Source of the DNA: Chara braunii
Lineage: Eukaryota > Streptophyta > Charophyceae > Charales > Characeae
NCBI GenBank assembly: GCA_003427395.1
Contig: BFEA01000211.1
Span: 1,390,649 to 1,418,482, forward strand
Reading direction: 5' to 3'
Length of the DNA: 27,834 nucleotides
In this document: one piece after another, positions 10,425-23,000 of the stretch
How the letters are laid out: every line of letters starts with the position of its first letter
Position numbering within the stretch: position 1 is the first letter of the stretch
Position numbers and translations under genes: made by a program
Notes under the pieces: generated by a model
The model's database searches: none
What the model was told of the DNA's origin: nothing
The model's input: only the letters and a program-made list of their open reading frames with translations

Positions 10425-10452
10425 TTCATGGGTCCTTGTAAGGACCCATGAA
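10425..10452. repeat. 28-nt palindrome with 13-bp arms
   Basis: TTCATGGGTCCTT, a GT spacer, then AAGGACCCATGAA: the arms are exact reverse complements. It could form a cruciform or RNA hairpin with almost no loop. It lies between the poly-A tract and the retroposon-like insertion and is not part of any recognised gene. Confidence 0.9.
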
Positions 10453-10613
10453 AATTGAGGTGCTGCAGGCGGGGCACAGCAACCTCCTCGCGACCCACAG
10501 TTTGCTTTTCCTTCTGACAAGGACCTGACACCTCGCGAGTTCTTTTTCACTATTGAGATTCGTGTGACAACAATCCCCGTGATTCATCATATACCAATGG
10601 GACGCTTGACCCA

Positions 10614-10920
10614 TTTTTTTTTTTAATTTTTTTTTTTTTAAAGAAGTATGAGTCTTTAATTTCAAATATGAAACGATGAGACCTGGAATCTGTTTTTCCA
10701 GTCCTTCCAGTTTTTTCAGTTGCTCTAGTTTGTTCCAGTTTGTTCCAGTTGTTTCCAAACACTTGCTATTACAGATGAGCAAGACACAATAGGCGCCAAG
10801 AGGATAGTAGGTGGTTGGCTAAGGCTAGGGGATGGAGGGAGACTCCACTGGTGCCCCCCGGTGGTTTCCCCCCCAATACCCGACTTTGTGGCAGGTTAGG
10901 CAGGGAAGAGTAGATTGAAC
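10614..10920 (-). mobile_element. Retroposon-like insertion, about 307 bp, flanked by 17-bp direct repeats
   Basis: The body is bracketed by ATGGGACGCTTGACCCA (10597-10613) and ATGGGACGCTGGACCCA (10921-10937), identical at 16 of 17 positions. Directly inside the left repeat is a T-rich tract (10614-10639), which on the minus strand is an A-rich tail. A-tail plus a target-site duplication of this length is the usual mark of LINE-mediated retroposition. The body is non-coding, with small tandem repeats of TTTGTTCCAG (about 10728-10750). No A/B boxes were recognised, so it may be 5'-truncated. A caveat is that part of the flanking motif occurs a third time at 10996, so the flanks could also be copies of an older local repeat. 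Confidence 0.6.
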
Positions 10921-10922
10921 AT

Positions 10923-11020
10923 GGGACGCTGGACCCAGTTTCCAGCACATTGGCGTCACTTTCATTGATGTGTTGTTTTGCAAAGATGTACTTAAGGGAC
11001 GCTGGACCCGGTTTCCAGCA
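10923..11020. repeat. 25-nt direct repeat pair left of the satellite
   Basis: The sequences at 10923-10947 and 10996-11020 match at 24 of 25 positions (GGGACGCTGGACCC, then A or G, then GTTTCCAGCA), with 73 bp between starts. The second copy runs directly into the first, diverged, satellite half-unit. The satellite unit contains a related stretch (GGACCCGGTTTTCAGCAGG), so this pair appears to be ancestral or degenerate unit material. Confidence 0.75.
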
Positions 11021-11041
11021 GGTGCTGCTCCCCACCAATAG
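11005..11041 (+). repeat. Diverged partial unit at the left edge of the array
   Basis: The 37 bases before the first full unit match the end of the 204-bp unit from GGACCCGG to ACCAATAG with two substitutions (TTTTC to TTTCC; GCCGCTCC to GCTGCTCC). The second change weakens the junction hairpin present at all internal boundaries. Confidence 0.85.
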
Positions 11042-14000
11042 ATGGAGCGGCCCGCTAGGCAAAGCCTCAATCCTGGTGGTTCTCTTACCACCACCAGGAT
11101 AGAGGTCTTGCACAAGGGCATTTTCAACAAACAAACAAAAAAAAAAAAAAGGCCTGGAATACCTCACAAACAACCCGGATATTGGCTGGGGCCATTACCC
11201 AGAGTAAGGACCCGGTTTTCAGCAGGTGCCGCTCCCCACCAATAGATGGAGCGGCCCGCTAGGCAAAGCCTCAATCCTGGTGGTTCTCTTACCACCACCA
11301 GGATAGAGGTCTTGCACAAGGGCATTTTCAACAAACAAACAAAAAAAAAAAAAAGGCCTGGAATACCTCACAAACAACCCGGATATTGGCTGGGGCCATT
11401 ACCCAGAGTAAGGACCCGGTTTTCAGCAGGTGCCGCTCCCCACCAATAGATGGAGCGGCCCGCTAGGCAAAGCCTCAATCCTGGTGGTTCTCTTACCACC
11501 ACCAGGATAGAGGTCTTGCACAAGGGCATTTTCAACAAACAAACAAAAAAAAAAAAAAGGCCTGGAATACCTCACAAACAACCCGGATATTGGCTGGGGC
11601 CATTACCCAGAGTAAGGACCCGGTTTTCAGCAGGTGCCGCTCCCCACCAATAGATGGAGCGGCCCGCTAGGCAAAGCCTCAATCCTGGTGGTTCTCTTAC
11701 CACCACCAGGATAGAGGTCTTGCACAAGGGCATTTTCAACAAACAAACAAAAAAAAAAAAAAGGCCTGGAATACCTCACAAACAACCCGGATATTGGCTG
11801 GGGCCATTACCCAGAGTAAGGACCCGGTTTTCAGCAGGTGCCGCTCCCCACCAATAGATGGAGCGGCCCGCTAGGCAAAGCCTCAATCCTGGTGGTTCTC
11901 TTACCACCACCAGGATAGAGGTCTTGCACAAGGGCATTTTCAACAAACAAACAAAAAAAAAAAAAAGGCCTGGAATACCTCACAAACAACCCGGATATTG
12001 GCTGGGGCCATTACCCAGAGTAAGGACCCGGTTTTCAGCAGGTGCCGCTCCCCACCAATAGATGGAGCGGCCCGCTAGGCAAAGCCTCAATCCTGGTGGT
12101 TCTCTTACCACCACCAGGATAGAGGTCTTGCACAAGGGCATTTTCAACAAACAAACAAAAAAAAAAAAAAGGCCTGGAATACCTCACAAACAACCCGGAT
12201 ATTGGCTGGGGCCATTACCCAGAGTAAGGACCCGGTTTTCAGCAGGTGCCGCTCCCCACCAATAGATGGAGCGGCCCGCTAGGCAAAGCCTCAATCCTGG
12301 TGGTTCTCTTACCACCACCAGGATAGAGGTCTTGCACAAGGGCATTTTCAACAAACAAACAAAAAAAAAAAAAAGGCCTGGAATACCTCACAAACAACCC
12401 GGATATTGGCTGGGGCCATTACCCAGAGTAAGGACCCGGTTTTCAGCAGGTGCCGCTCCCCACCAATAGATGGAGCGGCCCGCTAGGCAAAGCCTCAATC
12501 CTGGTGGTTCTCTTACCACCACCAGGATAGAGGTCTTGCACAAGGGCATTTTCAACAAACAAACAAAAAAAAAAAAAAGGCCTGGAATACCTCACAAACA
12601 ACCCGGATATTGGCTGGGGCCATTACCCAGAGTAAGGACCCGGTTTTCAGCAGGTGCCGCTCCCCACCAATAGATGGAGCGGCCCGCTAGGCAAAGCCTC
12701 AATCCTGGTGGTTCTCTTACCACCACCAGGATAGAGGTCTTGCACAAGGGCATTTTCAACAAACAAACAAAAAAAAAAAAAAGGCCTGGAATACCTCACA
12801 AACAACCCGGATATTGGCTGGGGCCATTACCCAGAGTAAGGACCCGGTTTTCAGCAGGTGCCGCTCCCCACCAATAGATGGAGCGGCCCGCTAGGCAAAG
12901 CCTCAATCCTGGTGGTTCTCTTACCACCACCAGGATAGAGGTCTTGCACAAGGGCATTTTCAACAAACAAACAAAAAAAAAAAAAAGGCCTGGAATACCT
13001 CACAAACAACCCGGATATTGGCTGGGGCCATTACCCAGAGTAAGGACCCGGTTTTCAGCAGGTGCCGCTCCCCACCAATAGATGGAGCGGCCCGCTAGGC
13101 AAAGCCTCAATCCTGGTGGTTCTCTTACCACCACCAGGATAGAGGTCTTGCACAAGGGCATTTTCAACAAACAAACAAAAAAAAAAAAAAGGCCTGGAAT
13201 ACCTCACAAACAACCCGGATATTGGCTGGGGCCATTACCCAGAGTAAGGACCCGGTTTTCAGCAGGTGCCGCTCCCCACCAATAGATGGAGCGGCCCGCT
13301 AGGCAAAGCCTCAATCCTGGTGGTTCTCTTACCACCACCAGGATAGAGGTCTTGCACAAGGGCATTTTCAACAAACAAACAAAAAAAAAAAAAAGGCCTG
13401 GAATACCTCACAAACAACCCGGATATTGGCTGGGGCCATTACCCAGAGTAAGGACCCGGTTTTCAGCAGGTGCCGCTCCCCACCAATAGATGGAGCGGCC
13501 CGCTAGGCAAAGCCTCAATCCTGGTGGTTCTCTTACCACCACCAGGATAGAGGTCTTGCACAAGGGCATTTTCAACAAACAAACAAAAAAAAAAAAAAGG
13601 CCTGGAATACCTCACAAACAACCCGGATATTGGCTGGGGCCATTACCCAGAGTAAGGACCCGGTTTTCAGCAGGTGCCGCTCCCCACCAATAGATGGAGC
13701 GGCCCGCTAGGCAAAGCCTCAATCCTGGTGGTTCTCTTACCACCACCAGGATAGAGGTCTTGCACAAGGGCATTTTCAACAAACAAACAAAAAAAAAAAA
13801 AAGGCCTGGAATACCTCACAAACAACCCGGATATTGGCTGGGGCCATTACCCAGAGTAAGGACCCGGTTTTCAGCAGGTGCCGCTCCCCACCAATAGATG
13901 GAGCGGCCCGCTAGGCAAAGCCTCAATCCTGGTGGTTCTCTTACCACCACCAGGATAGAGGTCTTGCACAAGGGCATTTTCAACAAACAAACAAAAAAAA

Positions 14001-17000
14001 AAAAAAGGCCTGGAATACCTCACAAACAACCCGGATATTGGCTGGGGCCATTACCCAGAGTAAGGACCCGGTTTTCAGCAGGTGCCGCTCCCCACCAATA
14101 GATGGAGCGGCCCGCTAGGCAAAGCCTCAATCCTGGTGGTTCTCTTACCACCACCAGGATAGAGGTCTTGCACAAGGGCATTTTCAACAAACAAACAAAA
14201 AAAAAAAAAAGGCCTGGAATACCTCACAAACAACCCGGATATTGGCTGGGGCCATTACCCAGAGTAAGGACCCGGTTTTCAGCAGGTGCCGCTCCCCACC
14301 AATAGATGGAGCGGCCCGCTAGGCAAAGCCTCAATCCTGGTGGTTCTCTTACCACCACCAGGATAGAGGTCTTGCACAAGGGCATTTTCAACAAACAAAC
14401 AAAAAAAAAAAAAAGGCCTGGAATACCTCACAAACAACCCGGATATTGGCTGGGGCCATTACCCAGAGTAAGGACCCGGTTTTCAGCAGGTGCCGCTCCC
14501 CACCAATAGATGGAGCGGCCCGCTAGGCAAAGCCTCAATCCTGGTGGTTCTCTTACCACCACCAGGATAGAGGTCTTGCACAAGGGCATTTTCAACAAAC
14601 AAACAAAAAAAAAAAAAAGGCCTGGAATACCTCACAAACAACCCGGATATTGGCTGGGGCCATTACCCAGAGTAAGGACCCGGTTTTCAGCAGGTGCCGC
14701 TCCCCACCAATAGATGGAGCGGCCCGCTAGGCAAAGCCTCAATCCTGGTGGTTCTCTTACCACCACCAGGATAGAGGTCTTGCACAAGGGCATTTTCAAC
14801 AAACAAACAAAAAAAAAAAAAAGGCCTGGAATACCTCACAAACAACCCGGATATTGGCTGGGGCCATTACCCAGAGTAAGGACCCGGTTTTCAGCAGGTG
14901 CCGCTCCCCACCAATAGATGGAGCGGCCCGCTAGGCAAAGCCTCAATCCTGGTGGTTCTCTTACCACCACCAGGATAGAGGTCTTGCACAAGGGCATTTT
15001 CAACAAACAAACAAAAAAAAAAAAAAGGCCTGGAATACCTCACAAACAACCCGGATATTGGCTGGGGCCATTACCCAGAGTAAGGACCCGGTTTTCAGCA
15101 GGTGCCGCTCCCCACCAATAGATGGAGCGGCCCGCTAGGCAAAGCCTCAATCCTGGTGGTTCTCTTACCACCACCAGGATAGAGGTCTTGCACAAGGGCA
15201 TTTTCAACAAACAAACAAAAAAAAAAAAAAGGCCTGGAATACCTCACAAACAACCCGGATATTGGCTGGGGCCATTACCCAGAGTAAGGACCCGGTTTTC
15301 AGCAGGTGCCGCTCCCCACCAATAGATGGAGCGGCCCGCTAGGCAAAGCCTCAATCCTGGTGGTTCTCTTACCACCACCAGGATAGAGGTCTTGCACAAG
15401 GGCATTTTCAACAAACAAACAAAAAAAAAAAAAAGGCCTGGAATACCTCACAAACAACCCGGATATTGGCTGGGGCCATTACCCAGAGTAAGGACCCGGT
15501 TTTCAGCAGGTGCCGCTCCCCACCAATAGATGGAGCGGCCCGCTAGGCAAAGCCTCAATCCTGGTGGTTCTCTTACCACCACCAGGATAGAGGTCTTGCA
15601 CAAGGGCATTTTCAACAAACAAACAAAAAAAAAAAAAAGGCCTGGAATACCTCACAAACAACCCGGATATTGGCTGGGGCCATTACCCAGAGTAAGGACC
15701 CGGTTTTCAGCAGGTGCCGCTCCCCACCAATAGATGGAGCGGCCCGCTAGGCAAAGCCTCAATCCTGGTGGTTCTCTTACCACCACCAGGATAGAGGTCT
15801 TGCACAAGGGCATTTTCAACAAACAAACAAAAAAAAAAAAAAGGCCTGGAATACCTCACAAACAACCCGGATATTGGCTGGGGCCATTACCCAGAGTAAG
15901 GACCCGGTTTTCAGCAGGTGCCGCTCCCCACCAATAGATGGAGCGGCCCGCTAGGCAAAGCCTCAATCCTGGTGGTTCTCTTACCACCACCAGGATAGAG
16001 GTCTTGCACAAGGGCATTTTCAACAAACAAACAAAAAAAAAAAAAAGGCCTGGAATACCTCACAAACAACCCGGATATTGGCTGGGGCCATTACCCAGAG
16101 TAAGGACCCGGTTTTCAGCAGGTGCCGCTCCCCACCAATAGATGGAGCGGCCCGCTAGGCAAAGCCTCAATCCTGGTGGTTCTCTTACCACCACCAGGAT
16201 AGAGGTCTTGCACAAGGGCATTTTCAACAAACAAACAAAAAAAAAAAAAAGGCCTGGAATACCTCACAAACAACCCGGATATTGGCTGGGGCCATTACCC
16301 AGAGTAAGGACCCGGTTTTCAGCAGGTGCCGCTCCCCACCAATAGATGGAGCGGCCCGCTAGGCAAAGCCTCAATCCTGGTGGTTCTCTTACCACCACCA
16401 GGATAGAGGTCTTGCACAAGGGCATTTTCAACAAACAAACAAAAAAAAAAAAAAGGCCTGGAATACCTCACAAACAACCCGGATATTGGCTGGGGCCATT
16501 ACCCAGAGTAAGGACCCGGTTTTCAGCAGGTGCCGCTCCCCACCAATAGATGGAGCGGCCCGCTAGGCAAAGCCTCAATCCTGGTGGTTCTCTTACCACC
16601 ACCAGGATAGAGGTCTTGCACAAGGGCATTTTCAACAAACAAACAAAAAAAAAAAAAAGGCCTGGAATACCTCACAAACAACCCGGATATTGGCTGGGGC
16701 CATTACCCAGAGTAAGGACCCGGTTTTCAGCAGGTGCCGCTCCCCACCAATAGATGGAGCGGCCCGCTAGGCAAAGCCTCAATCCTGGTGGTTCTCTTAC
16801 CACCACCAGGATAGAGGTCTTGCACAAGGGCATTTTCAACAAACAAACAAAAAAAAAAAAAAGGCCTGGAATACCTCACAAACAACCCGGATATTGGCTG
16901 GGGCCATTACCCAGAGTAAGGACCCGGTTTTCAGCAGGTGCCGCTCCCCACCAATAGATGGAGCGGCCCGCTAGGCAAAGCCTCAATCCTGGTGGTTCTC

Positions 17001-20000
17001 TTACCACCACCAGGATAGAGGTCTTGCACAAGGGCATTTTCAACAAACAAACAAAAAAAAAAAAAAGGCCTGGAATACCTCACAAACAACCCGGATATTG
17101 GCTGGGGCCATTACCCAGAGTAAGGACCCGGTTTTCAGCAGGTGCCGCTCCCCACCAATAGATGGAGCGGCCCGCTAGGCAAAGCCTCAATCCTGGTGGT
17201 TCTCTTACCACCACCAGGATAGAGGTCTTGCACAAGGGCATTTTCAACAAACAAACAAAAAAAAAAAAAAGGCCTGGAATACCTCACAAACAACCCGGAT
17301 ATTGGCTGGGGCCATTACCCAGAGTAAGGACCCGGTTTTCAGCAGGTGCCGCTCCCCACCAATAGATGGAGCGGCCCGCTAGGCAAAGCCTCAATCCTGG
17401 TGGTTCTCTTACCACCACCAGGATAGAGGTCTTGCACAAGGGCATTTTCAACAAACAAACAAAAAAAAAAAAAAGGCCTGGAATACCTCACAAACAACCC
17501 GGATATTGGCTGGGGCCATTACCCAGAGTAAGGACCCGGTTTTCAGCAGGTGCCGCTCCCCACCAATAGATGGAGCGGCCCGCTAGGCAAAGCCTCAATC
17601 CTGGTGGTTCTCTTACCACCACCAGGATAGAGGTCTTGCACAAGGGCATTTTCAACAAACAAACAAAAAAAAAAAAAAGGCCTGGAATACCTCACAAACA
17701 ACCCGGATATTGGCTGGGGCCATTACCCAGAGTAAGGACCCGGTTTTCAGCAGGTGCCGCTCCCCACCAATAGATGGAGCGGCCCGCTAGGCAAAGCCTC
17801 AATCCTGGTGGTTCTCTTACCACCACCAGGATAGAGGTCTTGCACAAGGGCATTTTCAACAAACAAACAAAAAAAAAAAAAAGGCCTGGAATACCTCACA
17901 AACAACCCGGATATTGGCTGGGGCCATTACCCAGAGTAAGGACCCGGTTTTCAGCAGGTGCCGCTCCCCACCAATAGATGGAGCGGCCCGCTAGGCAAAG
18001 CCTCAATCCTGGTGGTTCTCTTACCACCACCAGGATAGAGGTCTTGCACAAGGGCATTTTCAACAAACAAACAAAAAAAAAAAAAAGGCCTGGAATACCT
18101 CACAAACAACCCGGATATTGGCTGGGGCCATTACCCAGAGTAAGGACCCGGTTTTCAGCAGGTGCCGCTCCCCACCAATAGATGGAGCGGCCCGCTAGGC
18201 AAAGCCTCAATCCTGGTGGTTCTCTTACCACCACCAGGATAGAGGTCTTGCACAAGGGCATTTTCAACAAACAAACAAAAAAAAAAAAAAGGCCTGGAAT
18301 ACCTCACAAACAACCCGGATATTGGCTGGGGCCATTACCCAGAGTAAGGACCCGGTTTTCAGCAGGTGCCGCTCCCCACCAATAGATGGAGCGGCCCGCT
18401 AGGCAAAGCCTCAATCCTGGTGGTTCTCTTACCACCACCAGGATAGAGGTCTTGCACAAGGGCATTTTCAACAAACAAACAAAAAAAAAAAAAAGGCCTG
18501 GAATACCTCACAAACAACCCGGATATTGGCTGGGGCCATTACCCAGAGTAAGGACCCGGTTTTCAGCAGGTGCCGCTCCCCACCAATAGATGGAGCGGCC
18601 CGCTAGGCAAAGCCTCAATCCTGGTGGTTCTCTTACCACCACCAGGATAGAGGTCTTGCACAAGGGCATTTTCAACAAACAAACAAAAAAAAAAAAAAGG
18701 CCTGGAATACCTCACAAACAACCCGGATATTGGCTGGGGCCATTACCCAGAGTAAGGACCCGGTTTTCAGCAGGTGCCGCTCCCCACCAATAGATGGAGC
18801 GGCCCGCTAGGCAAAGCCTCAATCCTGGTGGTTCTCTTACCACCACCAGGATAGAGGTCTTGCACAAGGGCATTTTCAACAAACAAACAAAAAAAAAAAA
18901 AAGGCCTGGAATACCTCACAAACAACCCGGATATTGGCTGGGGCCATTACCCAGAGTAAGGACCCGGTTTTCAGCAGGTGCCGCTCCCCACCAATAGATG
19001 GAGCGGCCCGCTAGGCAAAGCCTCAATCCTGGTGGTTCTCTTACCACCACCAGGATAGAGGTCTTGCACAAGGGCATTTTCAACAAACAAACAAAAAAAA
19101 AAAAAAGGCCTGGAATACCTCACAAACAACCCGGATATTGGCTGGGGCCATTACCCAGAGTAAGGACCCGGTTTTCAGCAGGTGCCGCTCCCCACCAATA
19201 GATGGAGCGGCCCGCTAGGCAAAGCCTCAATCCTGGTGGTTCTCTTACCACCACCAGGATAGAGGTCTTGCACAAGGGCATTTTCAACAAACAAACAAAA
19301 AAAAAAAAAAGGCCTGGAATACCTCACAAACAACCCGGATATTGGCTGGGGCCATTACCCAGAGTAAGGACCCGGTTTTCAGCAGGTGCCGCTCCCCACC
19401 AATAGATGGAGCGGCCCGCTAGGCAAAGCCTCAATCCTGGTGGTTCTCTTACCACCACCAGGATAGAGGTCTTGCACAAGGGCATTTTCAACAAACAAAC
19501 AAAAAAAAAAAAAAGGCCTGGAATACCTCACAAACAACCCGGATATTGGCTGGGGCCATTACCCAGAGTAAGGACCCGGTTTTCAGCAGGTGCCGCTCCC
19601 CACCAATAGATGGAGCGGCCCGCTAGGCAAAGCCTCAATCCTGGTGGTTCTCTTACCACCACCAGGATAGAGGTCTTGCACAAGGGCATTTTCAACAAAC
19701 AAACAAAAAAAAAAAAAAGGCCTGGAATACCTCACAAACAACCCGGATATTGGCTGGGGCCATTACCCAGAGTAAGGACCCGGTTTTCAGCAGGTGCCGC
19801 TCCCCACCAATAGATGGAGCGGCCCGCTAGGCAAAGCCTCAATCCTGGTGGTTCTCTTACCACCACCAGGATAGAGGTCTTGCACAAGGGCATTTTCAAC
19901 AAACAAACAAAAAAAAAAAAAAGGCCTGGAATACCTCACAAACAACCCGGATATTGGCTGGGGCCATTACCCAGAGTAAGGACCCGGTTTTCAGCAGGTG

Positions 20001-23000
20001 CCGCTCCCCACCAATAGATGGAGCGGCCCGCTAGGCAAAGCCTCAATCCTGGTGGTTCTCTTACCACCACCAGGATAGAGGTCTTGCACAAGGGCATTTT
20101 CAACAAACAAACAAAAAAAAAAAAAAGGCCTGGAATACCTCACAAACAACCCGGATATTGGCTGGGGCCATTACCCAGAGTAAGGACCCGGTTTTCAGCA
20201 GGTGCCGCTCCCCACCAATAGATGGAGCGGCCCGCTAGGCAAAGCCTCAATCCTGGTGGTTCTCTTACCACCACCAGGATAGAGGTCTTGCACAAGGGCA
20301 TTTTCAACAAACAAACAAAAAAAAAAAAAAGGCCTGGAATACCTCACAAACAACCCGGATATTGGCTGGGGCCATTACCCAGAGTAAGGACCCGGTTTTC
20401 AGCAGGTGCCGCTCCCCACCAATAGATGGAGCGGCCCGCTAGGCAAAGCCTCAATCCTGGTGGTTCTCTTACCACCACCAGGATAGAGGTCTTGCACAAG
20501 GGCATTTTCAACAAACAAACAAAAAAAAAAAAAAGGCCTGGAATACCTCACAAACAACCCGGATATTGGCTGGGGCCATTACCCAGAGTAAGGACCCGGT
20601 TTTCAGCAGGTGCCGCTCCCCACCAATAGATGGAGCGGCCCGCTAGGCAAAGCCTCAATCCTGGTGGTTCTCTTACCACCACCAGGATAGAGGTCTTGCA
20701 CAAGGGCATTTTCAACAAACAAACAAAAAAAAAAAAAAGGCCTGGAATACCTCACAAACAACCCGGATATTGGCTGGGGCCATTACCCAGAGTAAGGACC
20801 CGGTTTTCAGCAGGTGCCGCTCCCCACCAATAGATGGAGCGGCCCGCTAGGCAAAGCCTCAATCCTGGTGGTTCTCTTACCACCACCAGGATAGAGGTCT
20901 TGCACAAGGGCATTTTCAACAAACAAACAAAAAAAAAAAAAAGGCCTGGAATACCTCACAAACAACCCGGATATTGGCTGGGGCCATTACCCAGAGTAAG
21001 GACCCGGTTTTCAGCAGGTGCCGCTCCCCACCAATAGATGGAGCGGCCCGCTAGGCAAAGCCTCAATCCTGGTGGTTCTCTTACCACCACCAGGATAGAG
21101 GTCTTGCACAAGGGCATTTTCAACAAACAAACAAAAAAAAAAAAAAGGCCTGGAATACCTCACAAACAACCCGGATATTGGCTGGGGCCATTACCCAGAG
21201 TAAGGACCCGGTTTTCAGCAGGTGCCGCTCCCCACCAATAGATGGAGCGGCCCGCTAGGCAAAGCCTCAATCCTGGTGGTTCTCTTACCACCACCAGGAT
21301 AGAGGTCTTGCACAAGGGCATTTTCAACAAACAAACAAAAAAAAAAAAAAGGCCTGGAATACCTCACAAACAACCCGGATATTGGCTGGGGCCATTACCC
21401 AGAGTAAGGACCCGGTTTTCAGCAGGTGCCGCTCCCCACCAATAGATGGAGCGGCCCGCTAGGCAAAGCCTCAATCCTGGTGGTTCTCTTACCACCACCA
21501 GGATAGAGGTCTTGCACAAGGGCATTTTCAACAAACAAACAAAAAAAAAAAAAAGGCCTGGAATACCTCACAAACAACCCGGATATTGGCTGGGGCCATT
21601 ACCCAGAGTAAGGACCCGGTTTTCAGCAGGTGCCGCTCCCCACCAATAGATGGAGCGGCCCGCTAGGCAAAGCCTCAATCCTGGTGGTTCTCTTACCACC
21701 ACCAGGATAGAGGTCTTGCACAAGGGCATTTTCAACAAACAAACAAAAAAAAAAAAAAGGCCTGGAATACCTCACAAACAACCCGGATATTGGCTGGGGC
21801 CATTACCCAGAGTAAGGACCCGGTTTTCAGCAGGTGCCGCTCCCCACCAATAGATGGAGCGGCCCGCTAGGCAAAGCCTCAATCCTGGTGGTTCTCTTAC
21901 CACCACCAGGATAGAGGTCTTGCACAAGGGCATTTTCAACAAACAAACAAAAAAAAAAAAAAGGCCTGGAATACCTCACAAACAACCCGGATATTGGCTG
22001 GGGCCATTACCCAGAGTAAGGACCCGGTTTTCAGCAGGTGCCGCTCCCCACCAATAGATGGAGCGGCCCGCTAGGCAAAGCCTCAATCCTGGTGGTTCTC
22101 TTACCACCACCAGGATAGAGGTCTTGCACAAGGGCATTTTCAACAAACAAACAAAAAAAAAAAAAAGGCCTGGAATACCTCACAAACAACCCGGATATTG
22201 GCTGGGGCCATTACCCAGAGTAAGGACCCGGTTTTCAGCAGGTGCCGCTCCCCACCAATAGATGGAGCGGCCCGCTAGGCAAAGCCTCAATCCTGGTGGT
22301 TCTCTTACCACCACCAGGATAGAGGTCTTGCACAAGGGCATTTTCAACAAACAAACAAAAAAAAAAAAAAGGCCTGGAATACCTCACAAACAACCCGGAT
22401 ATTGGCTGGGGCCATTACCCAGAGTAAGGACCCGGTTTTCAGCAGGTGCCGCTCCCCACCAATAGATGGAGCGGCCCGCTAGGCAAAGCCTCAATCCTGG
22501 TGGTTCTCTTACCACCACCAGGATAGAGGTCTTGCACAAGGGCATTTTCAACAAACAAACAAAAAAAAAAAAAAGGCCTGGAATACCTCACAAACAACCC
22601 GGATATTGGCTGGGGCCATTACCCAGAGTAAGGACCCGGTTTTCAGCAGGTGCCGCTCCCCACCAATAGATGGAGCGGCCCGCTAGGCAAAGCCTCAATC
22701 CTGGTGGTTCTCTTACCACCACCAGGATAGAGGTCTTGCACAAGGGCATTTTCAACAAACAAACAAAAAAAAAAAAAAGGCCTGGAATACCTCACAAACA
22801 ACCCGGATATTGGCTGGGGCCATTACCCAGAGTAAGGACCCGGTTTTCAGCAGGTGCCGCTCCCCACCAATAGATGGAGCGGCCCGCTAGGCAAAGCCTC
22901 AATCCTGGTGGTTCTCTTACCACCACCAGGATAGAGGTCTTGCACAAGGGCATTTTCAACAAACAAACAAAAAAAAAAAAAAGGCCTGGAATACCTCACA

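Noticed and set aside
10278-10550. Minus-strand ORFs crossing the poly-A tract
   Set aside because: They exist only because poly-T translates as poly-Phe through the N; there is no other coding evidence.
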